From contig DASUWY010000048.1 in assembly GCA_036378175.1 (NCBI GenBank), positions 1 through 64,000 on the forward strand: a DNA stretch of 64,000 nucleotides. The letters run 5' to 3'. Within the stretch, counting starts at the first letter, position 1, and every line of letters begins with the position of its first letter. The stretch comes from Thermoleophilaceae bacterium. GTDB lineage: Bacteria > Actinomycetota > Thermoleophilia > Solirubrobacterales > Thermoleophilaceae. The notes under the pieces were generated by a model. That model saw only the letters and a list, made by a program, of their open reading frames with translations, made no database searches and was not told the DNA's origin. A program made the position numbers and the translations under genes. Positions 34,130 to 42,443 of this stretch are shown piece after piece.

Positions 34130-35815
34130 TCACGCCGGCGGTGAGGAGACGAGGGCGGCGCGGGCGGCCGCGTCCGCGGCGGGCTTGGCGCTCGCAAGCG
34201 CGATCTCCTCGCCCGGGTCGCCCTCGACGTGGGACGCGAACAGCGCGATGAGCACGAATGGGGCGAACCACACGATGTAGAAGTAGAACCAGTGGCCGGA
34301 TGGCAGCTGTGTGGCGATGAGCACTGCCGCCGCCAGCGCCGCCACCTGCACCGCGTCGCGCCGGCGTGGGACGAACGCCACCGCCACCGCGAGCGCGCCG
34401 GCGCCGGCCGCCACCAGGAGCTGCAGCCAGTGAAGGGAGGGGTAGAGCGTCCAGATGCTGAAGGGCGACACGCGGTGGAGCTGGTACGAGATCGTCGACG
34501 CCCAGAAGTCGTGGAAGCTGCTGCGCGGCACGTACACGCCGAGTGAGATCGCCACCACCGCGGCCAGGGCGAGGGCGAACCTGGCGAGCTGGCGCGGCCT
34601 GCGCTCGCCGGTGCCGGTGGCGAACAGCGGGGCGAGCGCGAGCGGGATGAACTTCGCAGCGGCTCCGAGGCCGAGCCAGCCACCGCGTGCGGCGGGCGAC
34701 CGCAGGGACAGGAAGGCCAGCACGAGCAGGCCGGCCACGAGCGCGTCGTTCGTGTTCGTGGCGAGCGCGTAGAGGGTGTACGGGTACGCGACCCAGGCGT
34801 AGGCGAGCGTGATCCCCAGGCGCCGCCCCGCCGGTCCGGCGCGGAGCCGTACGCCGGCCATGAACAGCCCGGCGAGCACCATCAGGTCGAAGAAGATCGT
34901 GGCCGCGTGCGCGGCGGGAAGCGAGTCCCACGCTCCGTGGTTCGGGAACACGAGCTCGAACGGCACGTACGCCAGGTAGTTCACCGGCCCGTACGTGTCG
35001 CCGTGGGCGTCGTTGGCCAGGTACAGAGGCTGCTTGTGCTCGATGCGGTCGGCCCCCACCACGCCGGCGTAGCCAACGTCGATCACCTGGTCGTTCGCCA
35101 CATTCACGAAGATCCGGAACGCGAGGAGCACCACGATGCCCGCCACCAGCCAGCTCGTCCGCGCGTACGGCACCAGCGCCTCGCGGCGGATCCGCGCCCG
35201 CAAACCCGCCCACAGCATGCGCGCGAGCAGATATGCCAGCACCGGGTACACGAGCGGCACCGACGCCAGCACGTGCCCCTGGTTGAACACGAGGTGCGAG
35301 ATCCCGAACGCGAGCAGCATCGCGAGGTCGAGATGCAGCAACCGGAACGGGCGCCGAGGGTCGATGAACGGCGCCACGAACAGGAGGCACAGCGGCAGCC
35401 AGACCCACCAGCTGTCGGCCATTCGGGCCAGATGCCCGCGGCTCTGCGGATTCGCGGCCTGCCAGCCCATGAAGCTCTTCACGATCCGGCCGTTCTCGCC
35501 GTTCACCTCCACCTCGCCGAGCGGGATCTTCTTCCCGAGGAAGTCGATCTGCCAGTAGCCGATCCCGTCGTGGATGCCGGCGATGTAGACCTGCGAAGGG
35601 ATGCCCGGATACTTCGCGCGCAGCTTGCGCCCCACGGGTGAGTTCAGCGCGATGCGGTGCGCCGCTATCGACGTGAGCTTGTAACCGGGCGGCACGACGG
35701 TCGGCGCGGGCCAGACCGACTGCACCGGCGCCACCGAGTCGGCCCGTGCCGGCGCCGCCACCAGGAGGAGCGCGAAGAGAACGAGCGGGAGTGTGACCCG
35801 GAGGGAGAGTCGCAC
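34130..35815 (-). CDS. Polytopic membrane protein, putative GT-C (GT87-like) glycosyltransferase
   Basis: 561 aa. Signal-like N-terminus (LPLVLFALLLVAAPARADS), then an exported domain of about 110 aa containing GIPSQVYIAGIHDGIGYWQIDF, then about ten membrane helices. The membrane part includes GYAGVVGADRIEHKQPLYLANDAHGDTYGPVNYLAYVPFEL (family landmark region) and GLGAAAKFIPLALAP, which resemble the mannosyltransferase-like GT87/DUF2029 group that uses polyprenyl-phosphate sugars. The acidic residues in VVGADRIEH might serve catalysis. The exported N-terminal domain is unusual. Donor and acceptor are unknown. Confidence 0.7.
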   Translation of the reverse strand: MRLSLRVTLPLVLFALLLVAAPARADSVAPVQSVWPAPTVVPPGYKLTSIAAHRIALNSPVGRKLRAKYPGIPSQVYIAGIHDGIGYWQIDFLGKKIPLGEVEVNGENGRIVKSFMGWQAANPQSRGHLARMADSWWVWLPLCLLFVAPFIDPRRPFRLLHLDLAMLLAFGISHLVFNQGHVLASVPLVYPVLAYLLARMLWAGLRARIRREALVPYARTSWLVAGIVVLLAFRIFVNVANDQVIDVGYAGVVGADRIEHKQPLYLANDAHGDTYGPVNYLAYVPFELVFPNHGAWDSLPAAHAATIFFDLMVLAGLFMAGVRLRAGPAGRRLGITLAYAWVAYPYTLYALATNTNDALVAGLLVLAFLSLRSPAARGGWLGLGAAAKFIPLALAPLFATGTGERRPRQLARFALALAAVVAISLGVYVPRSSFHDFWASTISYQLHRVSPFSIWTLYPSLHWLQLLVAAGAGALAVAVAFVPRRRDAVQVAALAAAVLIATQLPSGHWFYFYIVWFAPFVLIALFASHVEGDPGEEIALASAKPAADAAARAALVSSPPA

Positions 35816-35892
35816 GCTCGCACTATCGGCAATCGCGCCCCCACCCTTGATCGGCGGTTCAAGCGAGCCAGGTAGCTGCCGATCACGCGGGA

Positions 35893-36264
35893 ATGAATAC
35901 GGCAGTGTTCCTCGACCGCGACGGCACGCTCAACAAGCTCGCGCCGCAGGGCGAATGCGTTCGCTCACCCGGCCAGGTCGAGCTCCTGCGCGGCGCCGCG
36001 CACGCGGTGGGAATGCTGCGGCGGGCGGCCGGGGAGCTCGGCATCGATCTCGGCGAGTCGTGGATGATCGGCGACGCCGCCACGGACATCGACGCCGGAG
36101 CGGCCGCGGGCTGCCGGACGCTGCGGGTGCAGCCGGTGGACTTCTCGCTGCTCGACGCCGCTCACGCGATCATCGCGGGCAACGCTCAACCGGGCTGGAC
36201 GGCCGCGCCCTCCTGCACGAGCGTCCTCAGCCCGGTGAAGAAGATCATCAGCATCGTCCCGTAG
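35893..36264 (+). pseudogene. GmhB/HisB-N-type HAD phosphatase with internal deletion
   Basis: Frame of 123 codons. The start is normal: AVFLDRDGTLNK (motif I nucleophile). After LLRGAAHAV the sequence jumps straight to GMLRRAAGELGIDLGESWMIGDAATDIDAGAAAGCRT, the C-terminal motif IV. Family members carry about 80-90 residues between these, including motif II, the zinc-binding Cys/His loop and the motif III Lys, all missing here. The frame is preserved, so this is an in-frame deletion. The last 26 codons run into the convergent TetR gene, suggesting loss of the original stop. A working phosphatase is unlikely. Confidence 0.75.
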
Positions 36265-36839
36265 AGCTCGTCGTCCACGGCCTCCGGCTCGAGCATCTTC
36301 TCGAGCGCCATGCCGTTGACCATCGCGAAGGTCATCAGCGCGACCCTGTCGAGCTCCTCCTGAGGGGGAGTGTTCATGTCCGGGTCGCGCTCGACACGGC
36401 GGCGATACAGATCGGCGATCCGCTGCCGGAGGGCCCGGTAGCGCTGCACGAGCTCCTTTCGGAACGCCTCGTTGCGGCCCGCGTGCGCGGCGAACTCGAA
36501 GAACAGCCGCTCCCACTCGGGATCCGCGGCAATGGCGCGACTGAAGTCGGTGCCCGCCTGGCGCGCCTGCTCTTCCGGCGTCTCGTCGCCGGCGGTGGCA
36601 CGCTCGAGCTCCTCGAGCCGCGCGGCAAAGCGCTCGTCGAGCATCGCGAGGAAGAGCTCCTCCTTGCTCGCGAAGTTCGCGTAGAAGGCTCCCTTGGTGA
36701 AGCCCGCCTCCTCCGCCACCTCATCAATAGACGCGTGGTGAAGACCGCGGCGCGAGAACACCGTGCCGGCCGCCTCGATCAGGCGCGCCCGTGTATGCGC
36801 CTGCTTCTCCTTGCGGCTGAGCCGCGCGGCCTTGGCCAT
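36186..36839 (-). CDS. TetR-family transcriptional regulator
   Basis: 217 aa. N-terminal HTH: RARLIEAAGTVFSRRG, ASIDEVAEEAGFTKGAFYANFASKEELFLAML. The C-terminal ligand domain resembles the TetR_C groups that follow a P450. It starts at 36839, sharing one base with the P450 stop, so both are co-transcribed (P450 first). The 32-bp palindrome upstream of the P450 gene is its probable operator, giving autorepression. Ligand unknown, perhaps the P450 substrate. Confidence 0.92.
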   Translation of the reverse strand: MAKAARLSRKEKQAHTRARLIEAAGTVFSRRGLHHASIDEVAEEAGFTKGAFYANFASKEELFLAMLDERFAARLEELERATAGDETPEEQARQAGTDFSRAIAADPEWERLFFEFAAHAGRNEAFRKELVQRYRALRQRIADLYRRRVERDPDMNTPPQEELDRVALMTFAMVNGMALEKMLEPEAVDDELYGTMLMIFFTGLRTLVQEGAAVQPG

Positions 36840-38182
36840 CAGGCCGCCACCGCCTCTTCGTCACGCGGCCGCGATTGCACGCGACGACTGGCGATCACCT
36901 CCGCACCGCGGTTGGGCGTGAGCGTAATGGCGCGCCGCACCACGCGCTCGGGCTCGGTCCGTGCCGCCCGGAGGTCCACCGAGCGCGCGACCGCGGACAG
37001 CACGGTCTTCATCTCCACAACCGCGAAGCTCGCGCCGATGCAGCGCCGGATGCCGCCGCCGAACGGGATCCACGTGTAGGTGCCCGCCGGCTGCTCGAGG
37101 AAGCGCTCCGGCCGGAACGCCGTGGGATCCGGGTCGTACACGCTCGCGTGCCGGTGCATCAGGTAGATGCACGGTGCCACCTTCACGCCCGCCGGCAGCG
37201 TGTAGCCGCCGATCTCCACGGGCTCGGTGAGGCGCCGAACCACGATCGGGATGACCGGCCGCAACCGCAGCGTCTCCTTCGCCACCGCGTCCACGTACTC
37301 GTCCTCACCGGCGTCGGCCTCCTCGCGCAGGCGCTCGAGCTTGTCCGGGTGGCGCACGAGGCGCTCGATGCCCCAGGCGAGGGCGGTGGCGGTGGTCTCG
37401 TGACCGGCCACGAGCAGCGTCATCAGCTCGTCGCGGAGCTCCTCGTCGCTCATCGGCGAGCCGTCCTCGTGCTGCGCCTGGAGAAGCAGCGACATGATGT
37501 CGTCACGGGAGCCGAGGTTCTCATCGCCTCGGCGGGCGCGGATCTCGTCGTAGAGCAGCCCGTCGACGTCCGTGAACTTGTCCCGGAACAGCCGCATCTG
37601 GGAAACGCGCTCGGGCCCGAGCAGCGCGAGCGCGGCCATCTGCGTGGGCGCTGTGGCCCAGTCGAGCGAGCCGCGAATGGCCTCGCGAAGGCGGTCGAGC
37701 CGCGCGCCCTCCTCCATGCCGAACACCGCGCGCATGATCACCTCGAGGGTGACCGCCTGCATCCGCGGCCACAGCTCGAGCACCTCGCCCTGCGGCCAGC
37801 GCTCGATCTCGTGCTCCGCCACCTCGCGCATCACGTCCACATAGCGCTGCATGCGCTCGCCGTGGAACGGAGGGAGCAGCAGCTTGCGCTGCGCCAGATG
37901 CGGCTGCTCGTCGAGGAGCAGCACGGAGTTGTCCCCCAGCACCGGCCGGAGGATGGCGTTCGCCTCGCCAGCGTGGAAGACCTTCGGGTCGCCCGTGAAC
38001 ACCTGCCGGACGTGCTCCGGGTTCGCGAGCATCACCCAGGTGCCCTCCTGAGCGATGCGGACGCTGAACACGTCGCCGTGGCGCTTGTGGCAGCGCTCGA
38101 GGAAGGGGCCGGTTCGCGTGATCCACGCGAGTGTCTGAACCGGACGCGGCATGCGCGGTCCGGGAGGAAGCTGCTGAGTCAC
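36839..38182 (-). CDS. Cytochrome P450
   Basis: 447 aa heme-thiolate monooxygenase. I-helix oxygen-binding GHETTATALAWGIERL (about 250), K-helix ExxR in KETLRLRPVIP, and the heme loop FGGGIRRCIGASFA with the axial Cys381. The N-terminus has no membrane anchor, so it is soluble and needs separate redox partners, none of which is in the window. Sequence style resembles CYP families of bacterial CYP51/CYP102-like unspecific class I enzymes; a substrate cannot be named. Coupled to the TetR regulator gene downstream. Confidence 0.95.
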   Translation of the reverse strand: MTQQLPPGPRMPRPVQTLAWITRTGPFLERCHKRHGDVFSVRIAQEGTWVMLANPEHVRQVFTGDPKVFHAGEANAILRPVLGDNSVLLLDEQPHLAQRKLLLPPFHGERMQRYVDVMREVAEHEIERWPQGEVLELWPRMQAVTLEVIMRAVFGMEEGARLDRLREAIRGSLDWATAPTQMAALALLGPERVSQMRLFRDKFTDVDGLLYDEIRARRGDENLGSRDDIMSLLLQAQHEDGSPMSDEELRDELMTLLVAGHETTATALAWGIERLVRHPDKLERLREEADAGEDEYVDAVAKETLRLRPVIPIVVRRLTEPVEIGGYTLPAGVKVAPCIYLMHRHASVYDPDPTAFRPERFLEQPAGTYTWIPFGGGIRRCIGASFAVVEMKTVLSAVARSVDLRAARTEPERVVRRAITLTPNRGAEVIASRRVQSRPRDEEAVAA

Positions 38183-38216
38183 CGCCGTTACCTCTCTGTC
38201 TCCCGCCTGCTTTGAG

Positions 38217-38248
38217 ATACCGGAGAGTATCTGAATACTCGTCGGTAT
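38217..38248. promoter_or_regulatory. TetR-type operator before the P450 gene
   Basis: Inverted repeat with 14-bp arms ATACCGGAGAGTAT (38217-38230) and ATACTCGTCGGTAT (38235-38248), 12 of 14 positions symmetric, 4-bp centre. It sits 35 bp before the P450 start and just after the end of the PQQ gene. The likely repressor is the TetR protein encoded at the end of the same operon. Confidence 0.7.
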
Positions 38249-38254
38249 GTCAAG

Positions 38255-40087
38255 TCATCCTGAGATCGTCGGTGTGGTCTGGGCGTGGATGTCGATGTTC
38301 GCCTGAGCGAGGCCCGCCCCGGCACACTGCCACAGCGTGCCGAGCGGATCCTGGCTCTGGCTCGGTGCGGCCAGCGCCCTGGCCGACCCTCCCGCGGCGC
38401 CGCTGAGCGACGCATTCACCACCGCCGCGCCGCGCGCCTCGGAGATCGTGAAGCGGATCGTGCCATCGGGGAATGCAAGGCTGCCACTGCCCGAATCCGT
38501 CCCCCCGCCGCACGAGGCGCTGTCGCCGTGCTCCGACCCCGCATAGCTGACTGGCGCGCCGCTCAGCTGATGCGTGTGGCCTCGCCGATCGACGAACGTG
38601 CCGGAGCAGGTGCCCGACGCGTGCGCGCTCTGGTCCACCGGCTGGGGGCTCGTGGTCATGGGCGGCGTGAACGACACACTCCCCGACAAGCTGCAGTTCC
38701 CGCTGAACGAGTTCGCCCGGTCGTGTGGCCGCGGGTTCCCGAACGCGATGATCGCGCCGTGGCCGTCCTGCTGTGGCGCCGGTGCGGGTGGCGGTCCGAT
38801 GCCCACCGAGACATACAGCGCCCCGTGTGCGGCCGCAATGCCCCCGAAGGTCGGCGCGCCGAGCGGAAGCTTGCCGACGATCGCTCCAGTGGCCGGATCG
38901 CGTGCGGTCACGAAGCCGCTTGCATCGGCCGTGTAGAGCACGTGGTTGGCAATCGTCGTCGGGCTCCAGTGCAGACCGCCGGCGTCCGCCGACTGCCATG
39001 CGGTGGATCCGCCGCGCGTGAGGGAAACGACCTGTCCGCTGACGGTGTTCGCTCCGTAGATGCGACTGCCGTCGAACGCTGTCGAGCCGAGGAAGCCGCC
39101 CACGGCTGAGCCCGGACCCGCTGCCGCCTTCCACACCGGGCGCAGGGTGCGCCGGTCGAGCGCCCAGTAGGTGCCGGATTTCTGTCCCTCACCCACGAGA
39201 GGCCGGCCGCCCGGGCCGACAATCAGGTTGGGCGAGGCGCCGAAGTCCTCGTCTGGACCGACGGGATTGCCCGGTAGCGAGAAGGTGTCCCCGGAAGTGG
39301 CTTGGAAGTGGTCGAGGATCCGGCCATTCCCAGCATCGATGGCCAGGATCGAGTCCTCGGTGTCGGTGGCAGGGTCGTGGTAGTTGTTGCCGGTCCCCAC
39401 GAACAGCCGCCCGGTTCGAGTGTCGATTGCCGGCGTGCTCCACACCGCGGCGCCGTCGCTGCCGGGTGGCACAGTGAACGTCCGCCAGCGGATGCGCCCG
39501 CTCCGCTCGACGATGGCGACGACGCTGCCACGCGCGTGACTGTTGTCGCTGTTGGGCCCCGACGTGCCGACGTACACCGCACCACGCCAGAACACGGGGC
39601 TGCCGAACACGGTCGAGTCCGGCTGAGTCGTGAGGACGCGATCCCAGCGCACCGCGCCGCGCGCGAGGGACAGCGCCACGATCCGTGGGCGACTTAGCTC
39701 CGCAACCGGCACGTACACCGTCGGCCCGCCCGGAGCCCGCATGTCGATCGCCGCCGAGCCGTCCACCGCCCCGGCCACGTGACGGGACCATTTCACCTTG
39801 CCCGTCACCGCGTCGAGCGCGTAGACCCAGCCCCCGTTGTCCCCCGCCACGAGCACGCCCCCGGCGACCACCGGAGTGGCCGTGAAGTCGCCAGTGGGAG
39901 AGCTGAACTTCCAAGCCTGCGCGAGCGACGGCACCTCGGCGAGCGACGGCCCGGCGCGGCCGGCGTCGCGAGAGTTCGAAAGATCATGCCCGTACATGGG
40001 CCAATCGGCGACAGCCGCGCTCGGCGCGGCAAGTGCGAGTGCCAACGCTGCCGCAACCGCGGCGCGCGACAAACCGGCGGATTCCAT
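38255..40087 (-). CDS. Secreted PQQ-like beta-propeller protein
   Basis: 610 aa from ATG 40087, after a GGGAGGT site. Signal peptide SRAAVAAALALALAAPSAAVA. The propeller has repeated WD/PQQ blades (WVYALDAVTGKVKWSR, GTYWALDRRTLRPVWKAAAG, FVTARDPATGAIVGKLPLG), similar to membrane or periplasmic quinoprotein dehydrogenases, but no clear catalytic Asp-Glu-Asn set or heme site could be assigned. A C-terminal Cys-containing beta domain of about 150 aa (FSGNCSLSGSVSFTPP, GTCSGTFVD, ASCGGG) follows. Divergent from a TetR gene and controlled from a palindrome between them, so its expression is probably inducible. Confidence 0.82.
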   Translation of the reverse strand: MESAGLSRAAVAAALALALAAPSAAVADWPMYGHDLSNSRDAGRAGPSLAEVPSLAQAWKFSSPTGDFTATPVVAGGVLVAGDNGGWVYALDAVTGKVKWSRHVAGAVDGSAAIDMRAPGGPTVYVPVAELSRPRIVALSLARGAVRWDRVLTTQPDSTVFGSPVFWRGAVYVGTSGPNSDNSHARGSVVAIVERSGRIRWRTFTVPPGSDGAAVWSTPAIDTRTGRLFVGTGNNYHDPATDTEDSILAIDAGNGRILDHFQATSGDTFSLPGNPVGPDEDFGASPNLIVGPGGRPLVGEGQKSGTYWALDRRTLRPVWKAAAGPGSAVGGFLGSTAFDGSRIYGANTVSGQVVSLTRGGSTAWQSADAGGLHWSPTTIANHVLYTADASGFVTARDPATGAIVGKLPLGAPTFGGIAAAHGALYVSVGIGPPPAPAPQQDGHGAIIAFGNPRPHDRANSFSGNCSLSGSVSFTPPMTTSPQPVDQSAHASGTCSGTFVDRRGHTHQLSGAPVSYAGSEHGDSASCGGGTDSGSGSLAFPDGTIRFTISEARGAAVVNASLSGAAGGSARALAAPSQSQDPLGTLWQCAGAGLAQANIDIHAQTTPTISG

Positions 40088-40154
40088 CTGTACCTCCCTA
40101 CTCCCTGCACCCCTGCAGCGCACGGCTCGCATAGCCGGCGGCCTGACACCGTAC

Positions 40155-40170
40155 TATGACGTGCGTCATA
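40155..40170. promoter_or_regulatory. Palindromic operator TATGACG-TG-CGTCATA
   Basis: Perfect 7-bp arms with a 2-bp centre, in the 94-bp gap between the divergent PQQ-propeller gene (start 40087) and TetR gene (start 40182). Its end is 11 bp before the TetR ATG, overlapping the likely promoter. Typical of TetR autoregulation. Confidence 0.7.
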
Positions 40171-40181
40171 ATGCAACCGGC

Positions 40182-40751
40182 ATGAGCTCCAGTACGCGAC
40201 AACGGATGATTCAGAGCGCCGCGCTACTGATGCGGGAGCGCGGCGTCGATGGCACGTCCTTCTCAGAAGTGCTCGCGCACTCGGGCGCGCCCCGGGGCTC
40301 GATCTACCACCACTTCCCCGGCGGCAAGGCACAGCTCGTCGAAGAAGCCACGGCGTTCGGAGGTGAGTTCATCGCCGGTGGCTGGGCCGCGGCGCTCCAG
40401 GGAGACGATCCCACCGCAGTCGTGGATGCCTTCCTCGCGTTCTTCGTTCCGGTGCTCGAAGAAAGCGACTACACCGCCGGCTGTCCGGTGGTGGCGGGTG
40501 GCCTCGAAGGTCAGCGGACGCCCGCTGCCCGTGACGCCGCCGGGGCTGCCTTCAAGCACTGGGAGCTACTCCTCGCCGAATCGCTCGAGCGGCGTGGAGT
40601 GGCCGAGCAGCGCGCCCGCTCGGTGGCCACCACGTCTGTCGCCGCGATGGAGGGCGCGATCATCCTGGCGCGCGCCCAGCGCTCGAGCGGGCCGCTGGAA
40701 CGCGTGGCGAGCGAGTTGCGAGTACTGATTCGCGCCTCGCTCAGTTCCTGA
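40182..40751 (+). CDS. TetR-family regulator (LmrA/YxaF-like)
   Basis: 189 aa from ATG 40182. HTH: QRMIQSAALLMRERGVDGTSFSEVLAHSGAPRGSIYHHFPGGKAQL, with the SIYHHFPGGK turn typical of the LmrA/YxaF group. The C-terminal ligand domain includes CPVVAGGLEGQRTPAARDAAG. It is divergent from the PQQ-propeller gene and next to a perfect palindrome, so it probably represses itself and that gene. The upstream frame before 40182 runs through the operator and is not used. Confidence 0.92.
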   Translation: MSSSTRQRMIQSAALLMRERGVDGTSFSEVLAHSGAPRGSIYHHFPGGKAQLVEEATAFGGEFIAGGWAAALQGDDPTAVVDAFLAFFVPVLEESDYTAGCPVVAGGLEGQRTPAARDAAGAAFKHWELLLAESLERRGVAEQRARSVATTSVAAMEGAIILARAQRSSGPLERVASELRVLIRASLSS

Positions 40752-40794
40752 GAAAAAGACCGGCCGCCCCGTGGACGCCTTCGGGGGCGGCCGG
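40751..40794 (-). terminator. Intrinsic terminator for the 40822-41550 gene
   Basis: Stem of 11 bp: CCGGCCGCCCC (40760-40770) with GGGGCGGCCGG (40784-40794). Read on the minus strand it is followed by GTCTTTTTCT, a true T run, so it ends transcripts of the membrane-protein gene. It also lies just after the TetR stop and may act in both directions. Confidence 0.75.
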
Positions 40795-40821
40795 CCGTGT
40801 GGTGGCTGTCTTTGGCGGCGG

Positions 40822-41550
40822 CTACGCGGCGGGCTGCGGCGCGGGCGGCGCCGAGGGCTCCGCCGGAGCGCTATACCGCTCGCGCGGCTGGTCCCACTCC
40901 TCGTCGCTCATCGAGAGCACACGGGCGCCGATCGCTCCGAGGCCGATCAGCAGCACGGCCAGCGACGCGATGTTCGCGGCCTGGCTGTTGGCCACGGCGC
41001 TGACGATCCCGCCAAGCAGGATCGCGACGGAAGCCCACACGGGCGCGAAGCGCGTGCGGTAATTGGCCACCGCCAGCAGGATCGACCCGATCACGATGCC
41101 CACCATGAACAGGACGATGAGCGGCACCAGTGAGCCACCGCTCTCCGCCTTGTGCAGGAATGCCGCAAGCGCCTGGCGATCGAGTCCCGCGTGGTTGACC
41201 ATCTCGTACTCGGCAGCGCCGAGCGCGTACCAGCCGGCCGTGACGAAGCCGGCGCACATCAGCAGTGCGCCCGACACCTGACCGGCCGTGATCCCGCGCG
41301 GGCCGCGGAACAGCTTGATCAGGGCCGCGCCCACGAACAACATGAGCAGCCCGCCGATCAGGAACAGGATCCCGCCGAGCAGGTATGTGCCCTTGTGGGC
41401 GGCCACAGCGTTCAGCTCCTGGAGCTTGTTCTTGTGGTCGGTGTTCGGCTGGACCAGCGTGGCGATCAGCAGCATCGCCGGAGCGGCAAACAGCAGCAGG
41501 CCGGTGAGTGTCCGGCCGAAATTGCGCGCGTCAGAGAACCTGAGCAACAA
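40822..41550 (-). CDS. Hypothetical six-helix membrane protein
   Basis: 242 aa with about six membrane helices (TLTGLLLFAAPAMLLIATLV, GTYLLGGILFLIGGLLMLFVG, SGALLMCAGFVTAGWYALG, LVPLIVLFMVGIVIGSILL, APVWASVAILLGGIVSAVA, AANIASLAVLLIGLGAIGA) and a Pro-rich cytoplasmic tail. No known family is recognised. Followed by a strong terminator and not linked to neighbours, so it is a single-gene unit. Start is an ATG at 41550. Confidence 0.7.
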   Translation of the reverse strand: MLLRFSDARNFGRTLTGLLLFAAPAMLLIATLVQPNTDHKNKLQELNAVAAHKGTYLLGGILFLIGGLLMLFVGAALIKLFRGPRGITAGQVSGALLMCAGFVTAGWYALGAAEYEMVNHAGLDRQALAAFLHKAESGGSLVPLIVLFMVGIVIGSILLAVANYRTRFAPVWASVAILLGGIVSAVANSQAANIASLAVLLIGLGAIGARVLSMSDEEWDQPRERYSAPAEPSAPPAPQPAA

Positions 41551-41690
41551 CGCCTCCTCTGGAGTGGTGTACGGACCAAGGCTCGTGCCTCCAATTGCGA
41601 ACGTACGCCGTATGGGGAAGGCGGCGAAAGAGGGGTAAGCCGCACCGGCCAGGTTCGGCCTACCCCCGGAACTTGGCTTAGGCTTGCACT

Positions 41691-42362
41691 GTGGGGTGGA
41701 TCTACGGCGAGCTGGTCCTCGTCTCCCTCGCGGCCATGGTGTCGCCGACCACGCTGACGTTCTCAGTGTTCACACTCGTGCTCGGCCGCCGGCCGTTGCG
41801 CACCGGCGGGTGGTTCTACTTCGGTGCGCTGGGTGCCACGTTGCTCGTGGGTGTCGTGGCCGCGTTCGTGATCGGCGACGTCGCGTCGTCCTCCGGCACA
41901 TCCACGCCAAAGACCTGGGTGGCGATCTTGGACGTGGTGGCCGCCGTGCTTCTCATCGCCTGGGTGGTGCGCGCGCTTCGGCGTCCGCGGGACCCGGCGA
42001 AGGTCGAGAGCATGGTCAAGCAAATCGCCAAGATCACGGACTCCCCGGCAATGGCGATAGTCGGCGCCGGCGCCATGCTCGCCAATCCGGGCGGCTTCAT
42101 TCCGATCGCGCTCAAGAGCATCTCCGAGGTCAATCCGAGCGCGGGGCAGTACATCGTGGACTGGCTGTTCTTCGCCCTCGTGTCGCTGCTGCCGCTTGCC
42201 GTCGCGCTGGTGATGCTGATGGTCGCGCCCGGACCAACCAACCGGGTGCTTCAGCGTGTGCGTGGCTGGCTCGAGCGGCACGCACGCACGGTGGCCGCCG
42301 TGATCCTGCTGCTGCTAGCTGCGGCGCTGCTTCGCAACGGGATCGCCGGCCTCACGAGCTAG
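41691..42362 (+). CDS. GAP/Sap-like (SfLAP family) membrane protein
   Basis: 223 aa with six hydrophobic segments. The start VSLAAMVSPTTLTFSVFTLVLG and the later NPGGFIPIALKSIS fit the GAP (PF11139, Sap/SfLAP) family. In mycobacteria, Gap proteins help move glycopeptidolipids to the surface; outside that group the role is unknown. GTG start at 41691. A gap of about 140 bp upstream holds only its promoter region. Confidence 0.78.
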   Translation: MGWIYGELVLVSLAAMVSPTTLTFSVFTLVLGRRPLRTGGWFYFGALGATLLVGVVAAFVIGDVASSSGTSTPKTWVAILDVVAAVLLIAWVVRALRRPRDPAKVESMVKQIAKITDSPAMAIVGAGAMLANPGGFIPIALKSISEVNPSAGQYIVDWLFFALVSLLPLAVALVMLMVAPGPTNRVLQRVRGWLERHARTVAAVILLLLAAALLRNGIAGLTS

Positions 42363-42443
42363 CTCTCACCCGTTTCGGATGATGCCGCGGGCGTGGCGCC
42401 CGCATACGTTCGGCTCAGAACCGCATCGAGCTCGGAGGATTCC

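Noticed and set aside
33155-34144. Plus-strand frame of 329 codons after the PAP2 gene
   Set aside because: It crosses the hairpin terminator and is antisense to the isocitrate-lyase-family gene; His/Arg-rich composition.
36875-38215. 446-codon plus-strand open frame opposite the P450 gene
   Set aside because: Antisense to a P450 with every motif intact; the antisense protein is His/Arg-rich with no recognisable domain.
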